A DNA stretch of 64,000 nt, taken from assembly GCA_014058105.1 (NCBI GenBank), contig JACGCM010002331.1:682001-746000 (forward strand). Direction: 5' to 3'. Numbering within the stretch: the stretch's first letter is position 1; every line of letters starts with the position of its first letter. This DNA comes from Kingdonia uniflora (taxonomy: Eukaryota > Streptophyta > Magnoliopsida > Ranunculales > Circaeasteraceae). The notes below the pieces were generated by a model that was given only the letters and a program-made list of their open reading frames with translations, had not been told where the DNA came from and did not search any database. A program made the translations under genes and the position numbers. This document shows, in pieces, positions 22,321-34,399 of the stretch.

Positions 22321-25112
22321 TGTAATGACCCGTATTTCATTTATTCCTAATATTCACTCATATTCATTTTTCGCTCATATATTCCTATTCTTTATCTCAT
22401 CGGCATATTAGATTCATTTCCTTTACGTTAAGTTTCGCATTCATTTTCTGCATGTACTCTTTTATCCATTTTATTCATCCATTATGCATTAATTTATTCC
22501 TTTCGGTGGTTTAGTATTAGATTCCTTTTGTAGTTTTGGCAGTTCGGTGGTCTTTCGGAGGAGGAGGTGGCGTTTTGGCCTTGGGAACCCCTAGATGGGT
22601 TGGTGATGATGTTTAATTATTGTATTTGTGGTTTGGTGTGGTTCCGGTGAGCCGTTGGAGTGGCCAGTAGGCTTCCGGAGTCTCCCGAGGAAAAGATTCC
22701 TTTTTGGGGGTTTAGGCGTTTGGTGGCCATGAGGAGGTGGAGGTGGTGTTTATACTTTGGAAACCCTTTGTTGAGTTGGTAGTGATGTTTGCTTGATGTG
22801 TGTGTAATTTGGGGTGGTTCCAGTGAGCCGTTGGATTGGCCAGTAGGTTTCCGGAGTTTCCCGAGGGAAATGATTCCTTTTTGGGGGCTTAGGCATTTTG
22901 GTAGCCGTGAGGCGGTGGAGGTGGTGTTCCTACTCTGGAAAACCTTTGTTGGGCTTGTAGTTGTGTTTGTATGGTAGTAGTGGTGGTCCGTGGTGTTTCC
23001 GGGGTGACCAGGGAGGTTCGTGGTGCTTCCGGGGTCTTTTTTTTTATGCAGGAGCAGTTCTGTTCGAACAGGGCCCTTTCTGTTCGAATAGACCCCTTTC
23101 TATTCGAGCAGACTAGTATCTGTTCGAATACAATTCACTCTGTTCGAATAGGATCATTTCTGTTCGAACAGAGGCGCGTTTTTAGCCTTTTTATAGGTCT
23201 TTTCCTCTCTTTTCTTCACTTCTTTTTTTTTCTCTCTCACTCACCTCTCCCTAACCTATTCATCTCTACGCCATACTCTTGATCCACTCTTTCCCATCGC
23301 TCGAGGATTCTTCGCCCGCTTCGTCGCAAGCTTCGCTCCTATCCTCGGTAAGAAATTCCCGATTCCTTTTCTGTTCTTTTCGCTCAATTTCAGCGTAGGT
23401 CTGATTTCTAGGGTTTGGTTTTGATGTCGTTTCCTTAATTGATTGGTTGTTTGTTGTTCTCCATTGTTGGTTTTAGATTATCAGGCGTTCCATTACCGTT
23501 CTGCGGATTTTAGTTGAGTTTCCGAGTTGGTTCTTCCGCAGGATTTAGATTTCCTTCAAGCGAGTTTTATTCCTTCATTACTAAGTTCTTTACTAGTTTC
23601 TTAGTATTGTTTTAGAGAGTTTTATTGAGCTTTGTGATGCTTTGTGATTAACTATAATTTAACCTTGGAATTATTCTGTTAGAAGTGTTAACCTGTAGTT
23701 TGGGTTTGTAATTGATTTTGAAGTTGGTTTTGGTTCGCATAGAACCTAAGTTAGTTAGTGGTGGTCGGGTTAGCGTTCTCGTGGCTTGCCCAGGAATGCC
23801 CTTTCCAGCCTTAGGAGGTTATTGGGTTGGATGTAGTGACGGTTAGGTTACTGTGTCGGCTATGCATAGTCAGTGCAACCGAGTCCCTATTCATCCTGTT
23901 TGTGTTGCCGTGTGAGCGGCAGCTGTGTAGTTTTCTTGTGCACCTGTTGCACCTTTATAACTTTTATCACATTTTTCAAAACTTATTGAGATTGGATACA
24001 TGAACACTCTGTTTCGGTTGACCTCCGACAGGATCCAAGGAGTCCGTGAGATCGGGTTAAAAGACACGGTGAGATTGGGAATGACACTATCATACCTAGT
24101 TCAACCACTCTGGAGTGTGGAATGGTATGTGGCAGAGTCATGGAGATCCCAACTTATCCACGTTGAGGTTTAAATTCCTTGAAATATTACCGACTATTGT
24201 TCCGCGGGTTGATACACCCAAATCTAATTTGATCAAGTGCGACCATCCTAGCTTGGTCGAGCTTAACCAAATCATACCTGTGTATCCCTTTACTGATCTC
24301 TTTAAGAAATTAGACGTTAGCGGTTGATCAACCAACATTATAATAAGATCGCGTGCACTTTTAAAACTCTGAATCATTCTGCATTAGGGGATATTTATGG
24401 GAGTATCCCTGCTCATCATAACTTATCATTGCATCTAGGATAAGTACGAGATTATCCTAGTCATCACTTCACGTCATGGCATTGCATATTATCATATCAT
24501 CACATTCTCTTCTCATATTCCTTACTCTACTCTCTTATCACATTCCTTCTCTATTCTCTCCTCTCATCAACTCTATTTCCTTTCCTTATCAACTCTGTAT
24601 CTGTTATGGTCACTTATTATTTTGCTAGATTGTATTTACCTGTTCTATATTACATTCATCTCTACTCTAATTTTCAGTACCAGTTGTTAGTAAGTTATTT
24701 AGTTCTGTTGGATTAGTGAGCTCGTTGTTTGCTCACTCTCGCATTTTAACCATTTCAGAGGTTGATTAGCTTGGACTGCCGCGTGGGTAGCCAGTTCAGA
24801 GATAGATTTTACCACTGCAGATTTCCTTTGGTTCTAGATTTCTGTAGGTGTTCTCAGCATGAGTCGCTAAGTTTTTATTAGAGATGTTGTATCACATTTC
24901 CATCTGATATGTATATATATGTCTTTTGCTTCCGCGTTATATTGTTATTGTTTATTCTTTACTCTGATGATTATTGCTATATGTGAATAGCCGAGCCAGA
25001 ATTTGTCTACGGCCTGGCTATTTGTGGGTAGAATCTTGGGATTCCCCGACCTGTACTACTTAGAATCTAGTAATTGATCAAGCTATCGATTAATGGATTT
25101 TTGGGTGTGACA
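22321..25112 (+). repeat. Element B 3' LTR
   Basis: It starts TGTAATGACCC and ends GTGTGACA at 25112. It aligns over its full length with 14639-17421, with small indels. The TTCGAA palindrome array is at 23046-23174, a TATA-like TTTTTATAGG at 23187-23196, and a candidate 5' splice site G-GTAAGA at about 23346-23352. The 5' LTR lost the TATA-like sequence by substitution. Confidence 0.95.
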
Positions 25113-25775
25113 CCATGCCTCCTTGTTTAATATGGGTTCCAGACATTTATGATCTGTACGTGAATGAGGTGAATTACTTATCCCTCAGTCTATTAGTAAA
25201 CTATCTCCAACGATTGTAAAAGATGCTCCACTATAAATATTCTTGTTATTGCTTCGACGTATATTTCCCAAAAAGTGGATCCCGCTCTAATAGCTCCGAT
25301 TAAATTAAATACATTCATTAAGATATGAAGGCCTTTTTTTCCGTAACAGCGAAAATACTTTTTCATTCTTTCATATACTAGGGGATTTCACTTGAAAAAT
25401 AAAATGTTCCAATCTAATGAATTTGGGTATATAACCATGGGTTCCAATGTATGAGATTTTGCAGCACTTACCAATGAGGTCCTATCAATTAGTATTTCAT
25501 TGAAGAAATCCATTATAGATACTAAAACAATTAGATCCGCACTTCGTAGAAAAACTTACGATTTGTGATCCCAGGTAAGATTGGTTCAGGATCATGGGAT
25601 CCTTTTCTATGAGATAGGATGGGTTGTTGCACAAAATACACTTCTAGGTAATTTCCCCGTAGATCCCATATCTATCTATATAAAGAAGAAATCATGTCAG
25701 GAAGGGGATTCTTATTTTTATAAATGTTACTTCGAGCTTGGAACAAGCATGAAGAAAGTAACGACATTTCTTTAT
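25113..25775 (+). pseudogene. ycf2: ycf2 NUPT, part 2
   Basis: The ycf2 reading resumes directly after element [13 protein letters not shown] near 25166-25204, then the region with V-Q-D-H-G-I-L-F-Y and K-K-K-S-C-x-E-G-D-S-Y in ORF 25581-25796. Part 1 ends just before this in the plastid protein, so the two were one insertion. The last bases TTTAT (25771-25775) are the left target-site duplication of element C. Confidence 0.92.
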
Positions 25776-26395
25776 TGTAATGGCCTAATTCTATGAGGTC
25801 GATGTGGCCTAGAATAAGTTCTTACACCAATGTACCGTTGACTTATAATCTAGTAAACAGGAAATGACATAGGTATTTTAGCGTGGAAACCTATGAATAG
25901 GTTAAAAAACCACAACCTCGTACTAAGGGTTTTGTAATAGTAACTTTTATTGCTTGAGGCTGACGGTATCTTATTATAAGTTATCTCTAGACTTAGAAAT
26001 ATTTTATCTTGTGAATAAGAAATTTTTAGTGTTTGAGAATCTCAGAAGATATAGTCTTCTTTGTGATTTCTTACATATTTTCTGGTCCCTGTCTCTTCTG
26101 GAACTTTTTCTTTATATAGGCCCCTCCCAGAGCTTTTCATCATGTTAGAGCACATTCTTCGAATAATGTGGTTAGTGGCTGTTGACCGAGTTACTATTGA
26201 GTTCATGAGAGATAGGTGGTTTTGAATTGTTCAGGTTTTTCGGTGTAAGCTTGACTCGCGTTTATCATAAGTTCATGAAGTAAATGGCAATGTTTTACTG
26301 AGAAGTCATGTGGAGGATGCGTGAGACTGATATGACGGTAGTTCAAAATTGGGGATAACTCAATTCTATGTGAGATCGAGGGATAGGCCCCTACA
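25776..26395 (-). repeat. Element C 3' LTR
   Basis: This 620-bp repeat matches 35965-36583. The polypurine tract (minus: CGAGGGGGCGAT, 26396-26407) lies directly next to it. That places the 3' end of the element on this side and proves the minus orientation. Confidence 0.92.
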
Positions 26396-26407
26396 ATCGC
26401 CCCCTCG
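26396..26407 (-). other. Element C polypurine tract
   Basis: On the minus strand CGAGGGGGCGAT lies immediately before the 3' LTR. Confidence 0.8.
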
Positions 26408-26650
26408 TAACCAAAGTCACGAGTGGCTTTGGTTGAGAAAAAATCTGGGTATATGGGTATTCGGGTTGGAAGTTTGAATTTCAAAAGAAATAATGATGCC
26501 TGTTGACTGCATGGGAAATATGCATGCAATATGAGATGTATGTGTATTGAATATTGATTTTAATTTATAGACGTGACAGTTTGGGTTTGAAGAGTTACGT
26601 TTGATTCAATGATGACGCTTGGGAAATGTATCTGCACAAAAAATGTAGGG

Positions 26651-26660
26651 TTATATAAAG
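26651..26660 (+). promoter_or_regulatory. Candidate TATA box for the antisense frame of element C
   Basis: TTATATAAAG on the + strand lies 65-74 bases before the ATG at 26725, which opens the antisense frame. It is opposite in direction to gag-pol. Spacing would allow a short leader. Unlike D and E, no flanking inverted repeat was seen. Confidence 0.4.
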
Positions 26661-26724
26661 GGTATATGCACCATGGTTTGTGACAATGTACGCTGTGGTC
26701 TGTTGCAATATACTAGCTTTGAAG

Positions 26725-29540
26725 ATGGTGAAAACTCATAGGATGGGCCTTGAGGAGCGAATCACTTCTGAAATGTAGAGGTTAAAGTTAAGATTTTCTA
26801 GGGACCACTTGCTAGAGGAACTTATTCCTTCTCCTATCCCTCTGACGTATAGAGGTATATCGGCAGTCGAAGGGGCTGAAGCTGAGGAGGATTTTTATTA
26901 TAGATGGAGATTTAACCACATTGTCTTAAGCAACTGAAGCTCAAACACTATTTCCAAGCTCATTCAGTCAAAGTCATGACGAACTACCCCTTTTGGGAAG
27001 TTCTATCACAGAAAGTAAAATTAAGAAAAATGCAACAATGGTCAGTCAATTTGGGAGAACATGATATCAAGTTCGAACAATGTCATTCCAAAAAAGGGTA
27101 GGCCGTGGCCGATTTCCTTAGGGATTTTCCAGTGGAAGATCCCGAGAGGGAAAAGTATGATCCTGACCTTTCAGAGGAACCTACAAAGGATCTCCCCCAA
27201 AAGTATTTGACGAGCGAGCTGAATTGATTACAAGGAAGGGGTGGAGACTTCTAACAGATGGATCAGCAGGACCCGCATGGTCAGGAATTGGAATCATACT
27301 GATTACCCATTCCAACGATAGAATTGAGAAATTAATCCGCCTGGATTTGGAGGCCTTAAATAATATCACCGAGTACGAAGCTCTCATTCACAGAGTCGAC
27401 CTCGCACTAAAGCTCGGCGTCCATGAACTCTCCATTTACACAGATTCACTACTCATCGTCCACCATTACTCTGAGCAATACAAGAAAAATGGTATGATGA
27501 TCGAATATGCAGCCCTTATCACAGATAGGATGAGCAAGTTTACGCATGCAGCTCCCGATTATCTTTCTCGAGGCAAGAACAGATACGCCGATTCCTTGGC
27601 ATAATTAGCTAGGATTTTAGGCACAAAAGCAAACCACGACCTTGTGTTAAGGGTTTCCTAATAGTGACTTTTATTGCTTGAGGCTGACGGTATCTTATTA
27701 CAAGTTATCTCTAGACTTATAAATATTTGATCTTGTGAATAAAAAGTTTTGAGCGTTTTGAGAATCTCAGAAGATATAGTCTTCTTTGTGATTTCTCATA
27801 TATTTTCTTGTCCCTGTCGCTTATGGAACTTTTCCTTTATATAGGCCCCTTCCGCAGCTCTTCATTGTGCTAGAGCACATTCTCCAAACAATGTGGGTAG
27901 TGGCTGTTGATCGAGTAACTGTTGAGTTTGTGAGAGACAGGTGGTTTTGACTTGTTCAGGTTTTTTGGTTTAAGCTCGACCTACGTTTATCATCAGTTCG
28001 TGGAGTATGTGGCAATATTTGACTGAGAAGTCATGCGGAGGATATATGAGCCTGATATGAAGGTTGTTTGGACTGAGCAATTTATATAGCTTTTTACGTA
28101 CTAGAGTCAGTTCGCCTTCACGAAGATGAAGCTCTCCAATGTAACCAATAATTTGTAGAAGAGTTTGATAGGACGAGAGAGGCGAATGAAGATCGAGAAG
28201 ATCAACATGTAAAGGTGCATTTCAAACTCGTTGAGGCAACGCAAATAGTTGGTGACCTATCTTGGATGATCGATGAAAAGGATGCCAAATTAAAGAAAGG
28301 ACGAGAAGAGATCGAGGAATTAAAAGGACGTGCAGCAAAACTCAAAAACCTGAATGATGCATTGTTTACAAAGGGCAAGGAGGCAGACATGGCCTGTTAC
28401 CGCATACAGGCTTTAAAAAGATTAAAGGATGATCTGAATCGATTGGTGGCTGGTTTAAAAAGGGACCTAACCACGAAAATGCATAACCAGGAGAAAATTC
28501 AATCTGATTTGGCAAATAGCAAGAGCGAGCTGGGGCTATTTAAGACGAAATTAGTCGATAAGGATAATGATATAAAGAGAGTTCGAGATGATCTAACTAC
28601 GTCTGAATTGGCAGTTGAGCAAATGACTACAGCTTTTTTTGTGAAAGTTATGGAATTGTGGTCAGTTCAGTGGAGATGCAATGAGTTGAATGAAAGTGTG
28701 GCACATCTGAAGGCCGAATTAGGTCAGGTCAACTTGTATACCAGGAATGCTAAGGCTGAAGAGCGCTCAAAGGGGAAGAAAAATAAGGGCAAAAACTCTC
28801 TTGTTTAAGGCAATGTTGTTAGCTTATCAGCTCGAATAGGGAGGCTGGAGGGGGATGCCGTTCAGCTTCAAGGAAATGTGCGCAGAGGGGTGGAGTAATT
28901 ACGAGCGTGTAAAGGTAAATTGAACAGTTCTCCCACTAGGGAGGGAGAGAGTTAGAGAGTGTTATCAGGTCGAAGGAGGTCGTGATAAGGGACAAAGATG
29001 AATTATTAAAGAAAGTTACCGATGTGGACGAGTTGAAGAGACAGATCGAGATACTTTGTTCTCAAGTTGTTGAATTAGAGGCGATTAATCAAGCTGAGTC
29101 AGCAAAAGCTGATAAAAAATCTGCAGAAAACATAGCCTTTACAGATTGGGTAGGCAGAGAACTGGAGAGTCATAAAGCTAAGCAAAAAAGGTTAGGAGAT
29201 CGCCTTCAGAGGGCAATAACGTCTTGGTTTCACTTAGTTGTAACTCTAGCCTTGAATTTAGACTTGCTGAGATCTGTGATTGCTTATTTTATAGAAGAGG
29301 TTATAAGAATTGAGTTAGAGAGAGATACCTTGTTTAACTGTATGTCAGGAAAGATATGTATCTGCAGGGTTGACATAGATCGAGGAGATTGCACTAGCTC
29401 TATTGGAATGGATCTAGGCCCTTAAACTGCTGAATTGGTAGAGGAGGGCGGGATTATTGCCATTGCTCAAGCTCAAGAATTTATGGCTAGTCGACCTCCT
29501 GCTGTGGGGGTAAGCAAAGTTGGCATCCCTACAACATAAA
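26725..29540 (+). pseudogene. Element C antisense ORF (coiled-coil protein), interrupted
   Basis: The frame lies on the strand opposite gag-pol. The ATG at 26725 opens about 70 codons (one TAG at 26776) up to about 26935. An insertion of 1.1 kb then intervenes. From about 28150 a long charged, heptad-like, Lys/Glu/Leu-rich frame runs to 28808 (ORF 28215-28808 opens further upstream in frame) and, after stops, 28982-29425 and on to about 29540. The protein looks like a coiled coil throughout and has a basic C-terminal patch (K-G-K-K-N-K-G-K) before 28800. I recognise no enzymatic domain. Its location matches the antisense frames of D and E, but I could not align it to them convincingly. Confidence 0.6.
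26936..28071 (+). repeat. Rearranged fragment inside element C: inverted RNase H plus LTR piece
   Basis: From about 26936 to 27629 the + strand encodes the second RNase H region (D-G-S-A-G-P near 27256, Y-T-D-S-L-L-I-V-H-H near 27436). This is an inverted copy of the minus-strand region 31590-32290 of the same element. At 27630 it joins an LTR piece (27630-28071) that lacks about 130 bp at one end and about 50 bp at the other. ACTG borders both ends. The whole block splits the antisense frame. It could come from template switching during reverse transcription or from a later insertion. Confidence 0.7.
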
Positions 29541-29587
29541 AAACATCATTGCAGTAGCTATATATAAACCTGAAAAAAATGTGCCGT

Positions 29588-30100
29588 AGACATGTTGAAT
29601 GAGATGAAAGCTAGTATTATCTTTAGTTTATCTTATGTCTTGTTAAGCTCTTCGATTAAAACTAGTATTAACTTTATTTTAATCCAGGAGTTAAATAGAT
29701 GAAGTCGACACATACGTAACCTTGGTCAAACTAATAGAATGTCGCAAACATAGTGAAAGAGATGAAAGCTAGTATGACCTTTGTTTTATCTTATGTCTGG
29801 TAGAGTCCTTTGATTGAAAATAAGTTCTACCTTATTCTAACCGCAGAAGATGTGGTAGAGTAAGCCAAACAAAGTGTTATCCTTGATGTAACTGGTATGA
29901 TGTCACAACATATGGAAAGAGATGAAGGCTAGTATTACCTTTGCTTTATCTTATGTCTGGCAGAGTCCATTAATTGAAAATAAGTGCTACCTTGCTTTAA
30001 TTGCAGGAGATGTGGTAGAGTCAGCCAAACTAAGTGTTATCCTTGATTTAACTGGTAAAATGTCAATTGAAAGCCAATATTATCTATGCTTTAATCTATG
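29588..30100. repeat. Tandem repeat, about 159 bp, 3.3 copies
   Basis: The marker GAGATGAAAG/GG recurs at 29601, 29759 and 29919, with a partial fourth copy from about 30068. Each unit includes a stretch ending in TTATGTCT-GG/TG and a purine-rich GATGTGGTAGAGT in the last two copies. It lies between integrase and the antisense frame of element C. Confidence 0.85.
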
Positions 30101-30249
30101 TATTATCTACAAAGTTGAGAGATGTATGAAGAAAACTTATAAGTTTCATCAATTTTAGAAAAAAAGATTTATATTGGATGGAGATAGAAATCTCACTTCG
30201 GGAATGAAAAAAAAGAGGAACTGAAATGGAGTAGTGAGGAACCTAACGG

Positions 30250-31440
30250 TAATATTGTTTCAGTCACCTAGTATTCCAAGGGCTCAAGATGTGAACACCC
30301 TTTTTTGTCATAAGATAAGATAATCCCAGGCCTGAGAGACCTGTGATAAGGAATTGACCCTCCCAATTGTCTGCTAGTTTCCCAGCATGAGGCTCTTTGC
30401 GGTATTGAGGTATTTTTCTGAGGACGAGATCATTGATTTGAAAAGTACGACTTTTAACTCGTTTATTGTACGAACTAACAAGCATATGGTGATATCGACC
30501 TAGGTTAGCGATGGCGCATTCCCTGGTTTTATCTGTCTAATTGAGGTTGTAGGCCAATTTGAGCTTATTTTCTTTGTCAGTTAGCTCGTAATCGTTGACT
30601 GGGTGGTGGTATTCAGAAGAAATGATAGCCTCAGTACAATAGGCAAGGAAGAATGGAGTGTGCAGCCAGTTGACTGCCGTGGAGTGGTACGATATGCCCA
30701 TAAAACATGAGGGAGTTCCCAAACCCAATTCCTTTTTTTATGAGATTATAGCCTCTTTTTGAGTCCACCGACGATGGTTTTGTTGGTGATTTTGGCTTGA
30801 CCATTGCCTTGAGGGTAGTAGGGATTAGATGATGAGTGGATAATGTTGTGTTGGTTGAGGAAAGCTACGACCTTTTCTCTAACAAATTGGAGCCCATTAT
30901 CGATACGAATTAGGTGGGGACACTCAATCTGAGTGATGGCGTGTTCCCAGATAAAAGAGATGACCTCTTCTTCTCTGGTTTGACAAAGTGGAATTTTTTC
31001 TACCTATTTTGTAAAATAATCAGTAGCTACGAGGAGGTGGCGACGGCTACTTGGAGAATTAGGAAACTCGCCGACCAGGTCGAGTGCCCATCTTTTGAAT
31101 GGCCAAAACACCTTACTTGCATGGAGTTCAAGCGCAAGGTCGTGTATCATCTTTTCATGTCACTGACATGCATCACATTTGTGTAAGTACTTTTCTGCTT
31201 GCTTGTGCATGCCATGCCAGAATATTCCTTATGTTATGGCTCTGTTTGCTAGTGATCGACCTGCGGCATGAGTGCCATAAGTCCCTTCATGTAAATCGCA
31301 GAGTATCTCGTCTGCTTTTTGTTTGGAGAGGCACTTAAGGTAAGACCCCATGACTGATCGATGGTACAAGGTACCATTTTAATTGGTGTAGCACTTTGAG
31401 TTGTCTATCAGTTGTTGGCACTCCTTCGATATGTAGGAAG
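30250..31440 (-). pseudogene. Element C integrase remnant
   Basis: On the minus strand the zinc-binding part lies at about 31330-31140 (H, then C-x2-C). The core follows with D-L-V-G-E-F near 31080, T-D-Y-F-T-K near 31010, R-I-D-N-G-L-Q-F near 30900 and Y-Y-P-Q-G-N-G-Q near 30815. The C-terminal part with R-T-F-Q-I-N-D-L-V-L-R is at about 30450. A stop sits after T-K in the core and frameshifts follow. The Asp residues of the core are visible in the translation. Confidence 0.85.
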
Positions 31441-31579
31441 TGGTCCTTCACATTTGCTGTCGATACCGAGATAAACTAAGAAAGGCTTTCGCCAATTGTC
31501 GTCTTCCCCTTTATTGCCCCCAGTGTTGATCGTGTATACAAAAATGCGATCAATGTTGGGGGCTGAAATCATTTCGATC

Positions 31580-32520
31580 TGGAGATATTGTGCTTTTGTG
31601 CCTAAAACCTCAGCAAGATATGCTAAGGAATTGGCGTATCTGTCCTTGCCTCGAGGAAGATAATCGAGAGTTTCTTGCAAAAACTTGCTCATCCTATCAA
31701 CGATGAGGGATCCATATTCGATCATCTTACCATTTTTCTTGTATTGCTCAAAGTAATGGTGGACGATGAGTAGTGAATCTGTGTAAACGGAGAGTTCAGG
31801 GACGCCGAGCTCGAGGGCGAGGTCGAGTCCGTAAATGAGAGCTTCGTACTCGATGACATTATTTGAGGCCTCAAAATCCAGGTAGATTGATTTCTCAATT
31901 TTGTCGTTGGAAGGGGTAATCAGTACGATTCCAATTCCATACCCTGCGGGTCCTGCTGATCCATCTATTAGAAGTCTCCACCCCTTCCTTGTAATCCATT
32001 CATCTCGCTCGTCAAATGCTTTATGGGGTAGATCCTCTGTAGGTTCCCCTGAAGGGTCAGGATCGTGCTCTTCCCACTCGGGATCTTTCACTGGAAAATA
32101 CGCGAGGAAATCAGCCATGGCCTGCCCTTTTTCAGAATGACATTGTTCGAACTTGATATCATTTTCTCCTAAATTGACTGACTATTGTTGTACTCTTCTT
32201 GATTTTTTTTTCTTGGATTGAACTTCCCGAAGGGGGTAGTTCGTCATTACTTTGACTGAATGTGCTTGGAAGTAGTGTTTGAGCTTCTATAAAGTATAAG
32301 CAAGAGTGAGAAGAAGCTTTTCGATTTTAGAGTACCTCATTTCTGCTGGAGTGAGGGTTTTGCTGATTAAGTAGACTGGCTTCTCGATTTTCTCTTCAAG
32401 TCGAATGAGAACCGAGCTGAGTGAAGTTTCTGTAACTACAATGTATATAATCAGTTCCTCATTATCTATTGGGGTGTTCATGATGGGAAACTTCTCCAAA
32501 TAGGTTTTGAGATCTTTAAA
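31580..32520 (-). pseudogene. Element C RNase H and second (archaeal-like) RNase H
   Basis: ORF 32499-32287 carries the first RNase H part (Y-L-I-S-K-T-L-T-P-A-E). ORF 32118-31408 carries the second, with I-D-G-S-A-G-P near 31970, I-E-Y-E-A-L near 31850 and Y-T-D-S-L-L near 31790, then D-x-Y-A-N-S-L-A near 31630 (a serine where relatives usually have Asp). A second RNase H before integrase is the hallmark of Tat-lineage gypsy elements. The 236-codon frame is the longest surviving piece of the element's pol. Confidence 0.88.
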
Positions 32521-32689
32521 AGCTACCTCGCATTCTGATGTCTATTGAACCTCTGTATTTGGTTGAAATTTTCCTTGTATGGTACAACCACAGAGTAATA
32601 GGGAACAACCAACAGCAGTCTGAAGATTTTGAAGCAAAATGGTTGATTGCGGCGATCTTGCCAGTAAGTTTCTGAATGTGTTTTGTTGT

Positions 32690-33420
32690 TTTTGGAGATG
32701 GCATGTTAAGGAGAGCCCAAATTTAATCTAGATCAGCCTCAATCCCCTTCTTGCTGATGAGGTTGCTTAGAAATCGACCTGAATGTACTCCAAATTGATA
32801 CTTATTAGGATTGAGACACATCTTATATGATCAAAGTATGTTGAATATTATGTTGAGATCGGAAATGTGATTGATGAACTGTAAGCTCTTGCACAGGAGA
32901 TCGTCAATGTAGACTTCCATGAATTTTCCCAGATATGCTTTAAACATAGTAGTCATCAATCGCTGATAAGTTGCACCTGCGTTCTTGAGTCCGAAGGGCA
33001 TAACTTTGTTGCAATAAAGTCCTCTTTCAGTGATGAAAGTGGTATTTTCTTGATCTTAATCCAAGAGTGGAATCTGATTGTATCCTAAAGCAGTATCCAT
33101 CATTGATAAGATTTCATGACTGGCTATAGAATAAAGGATCTGATGAATGTTAGGAAGAGGAAAACTGTCATTTGGAGTATGTTTGTTGAGATCGATAAAA
33201 TCTTTACAAACGCGGACCTTTTCATTCTTTTTTGGGACAACGACGTTGTTGAATATCCAGTTTGGATACTTGGTTTCTCGAATGAATCCTACTTTGATAA
33301 ATTTCTCGATTTTCATGTTAACTTCATCTCGACGTCGTGGTGATAGGCATCGCTGTTTCTATTTGACTGCAGTGGTATTGATGTTGATTGCCAATTTGTG
33401 ACATGCCTTGGTCAGATCGG
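32690..33420 (-). pseudogene. Element C reverse transcriptase remnant
   Basis: ORF 33316-33056 holds I-K-V-G-F-I-R-E, V-V-V-P-K-K, V-C-K-D-F-I-D-L-N-K and the box S-M-M-D-T-A-L-G-Y-N-Q with the first catalytic Asp. A stop follows Q-I-P-L-L-D. The next part, in the same direction, reads M-P-F-G-L-K-N-A-G-A-T-Y near 33000 and V-Y-I-D-D near 32910. The connection to RNase H follows at 32704-32516. The catalytic aspartates are present, but the frame is broken. Confidence 0.88.
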
Positions 33421-33939
33421 CCCCAGACATTTCTTTGAAAGACTACGTAAAAACATTTCTATTTAGTCATAAGAACTGAATGAGAACATCTTTCTCGTGT
33501 TGAACCAGCTTAGTACCGATGAAAGTACCTCTGCCTAGTCCATCAATGTTTATGTATTCGGTGGGCTCCCCGTGGATGGTTGATCATTTGGGCAATCAGC
33601 TTGCTATAATTGATATGCAGCAAATTTGTTGGAGGTATCTAGAATTATAGAGACGGTATTTTCGCAAGCTCGAGAAAATTTTTGACTACCCCTAATTTCA
33701 TAAATACCATTGTCGTGTTTGAAGCGGAGTGCTTGATAATAGGTGGAAGCGATCGCTTCCATATTATGAATCCAACAACGACCTATATTCCCGAGATAGC
33801 GAGATTTGGTGTTGATCACATAAAAGATGACATCGATAGTGGCAGGTCTAACGGTAATAGGTAAGGTGATCTTTCATACTCGCTCTTCTTTAGAACCATT
33901 GAATCCGCTGATATCGGTATCGCTCAGAATAACTTGATC

Positions 33940-34240
33940 AACCAATCCCATTTGGTCGATGGTGCTCTAAAAGAGGATCTCAATACCGCTGCCAGTATCG
34001 ATCATCATCGTGTGCATGAAAAACTTTTTCATCTTGAGCATTATGACTAATGCATCATGATGTGGAAATTTGACATGGCTAGTATCGTAATCTTTGAAGG
34101 ATATTTCGAGTCGGCGATTGCTCGACTTAGGCAGAAGTTTGGCTTCTTTATCTTGAGGTGTGAGATCACAGCATTCTGATAATCTCCTGTACTTGAATCT
34201 GATAGAATTGGTGATCTGATTAATTTCGATCATATTGTTG
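33940..34240 (-). pseudogene. Element C protease remnant
   Basis: ORF 34233-33967 ends in M-I-D-T-G-S-G-I-E; the catalytic Asp codon is 33997-33999. The upstream part (H-V-K-F-P-H-H-D-A-L-V-I) matches the equivalent stretches of D (about 40990-41035) and E (about 54040-54095). The stop follows soon after the active site. Confidence 0.85.
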
Positions 34241-34399
34241 TGGTGTATATGGTAAAGATGCTTCTCCTCAGCTTGATCTTCGACCTGGAAAATTTTAAGC
34301 TACTTCTTATTGCTGTCATCCACGTATGATTCCAGGTCGACAATATATTTGGGCATCCGTCCCTCCTTGAAAATGAGTTTGAGCAACCTCTATAAAATA

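Larger units (their letters stand above)
14639..25112 (+). mobile_element. Element B: Ty3/gypsy chromovirus with 2.8-kb LTRs, inserted in ycf2
   Basis: Two long direct repeats (14639-17421 and 22321-25112) flank an internal region of 4.9 kb. This has a Met-tRNA primer site, gag, protease, reverse transcriptase, RNase H, integrase, chromodomain and polypurine tract in gypsy order. The long LTRs, initiator-Met primer site and C-terminal chromodomain suggest the Tekay/Del lineage (inference). The insertion site is shown by CAATG at 14634-14638 and CCATG at 25113-25117, a 5-bp duplication with one change. ycf2 continues on both sides. Stops, frameshifts and lost catalytic residues make it non-autonomous. 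Confidence 0.95.

Noticed and set aside
26203..26529. Minus-strand frame of 108 codons across the C 3' LTR border
   Set aside because: It spans the LTR edge and the polypurine tract and has no counterpart domain, so it is chance.
33116..33401. Plus-strand frames over the C reverse transcriptase
   Set aside because: They are shadows of the minus-strand domain, which has the conserved motifs.
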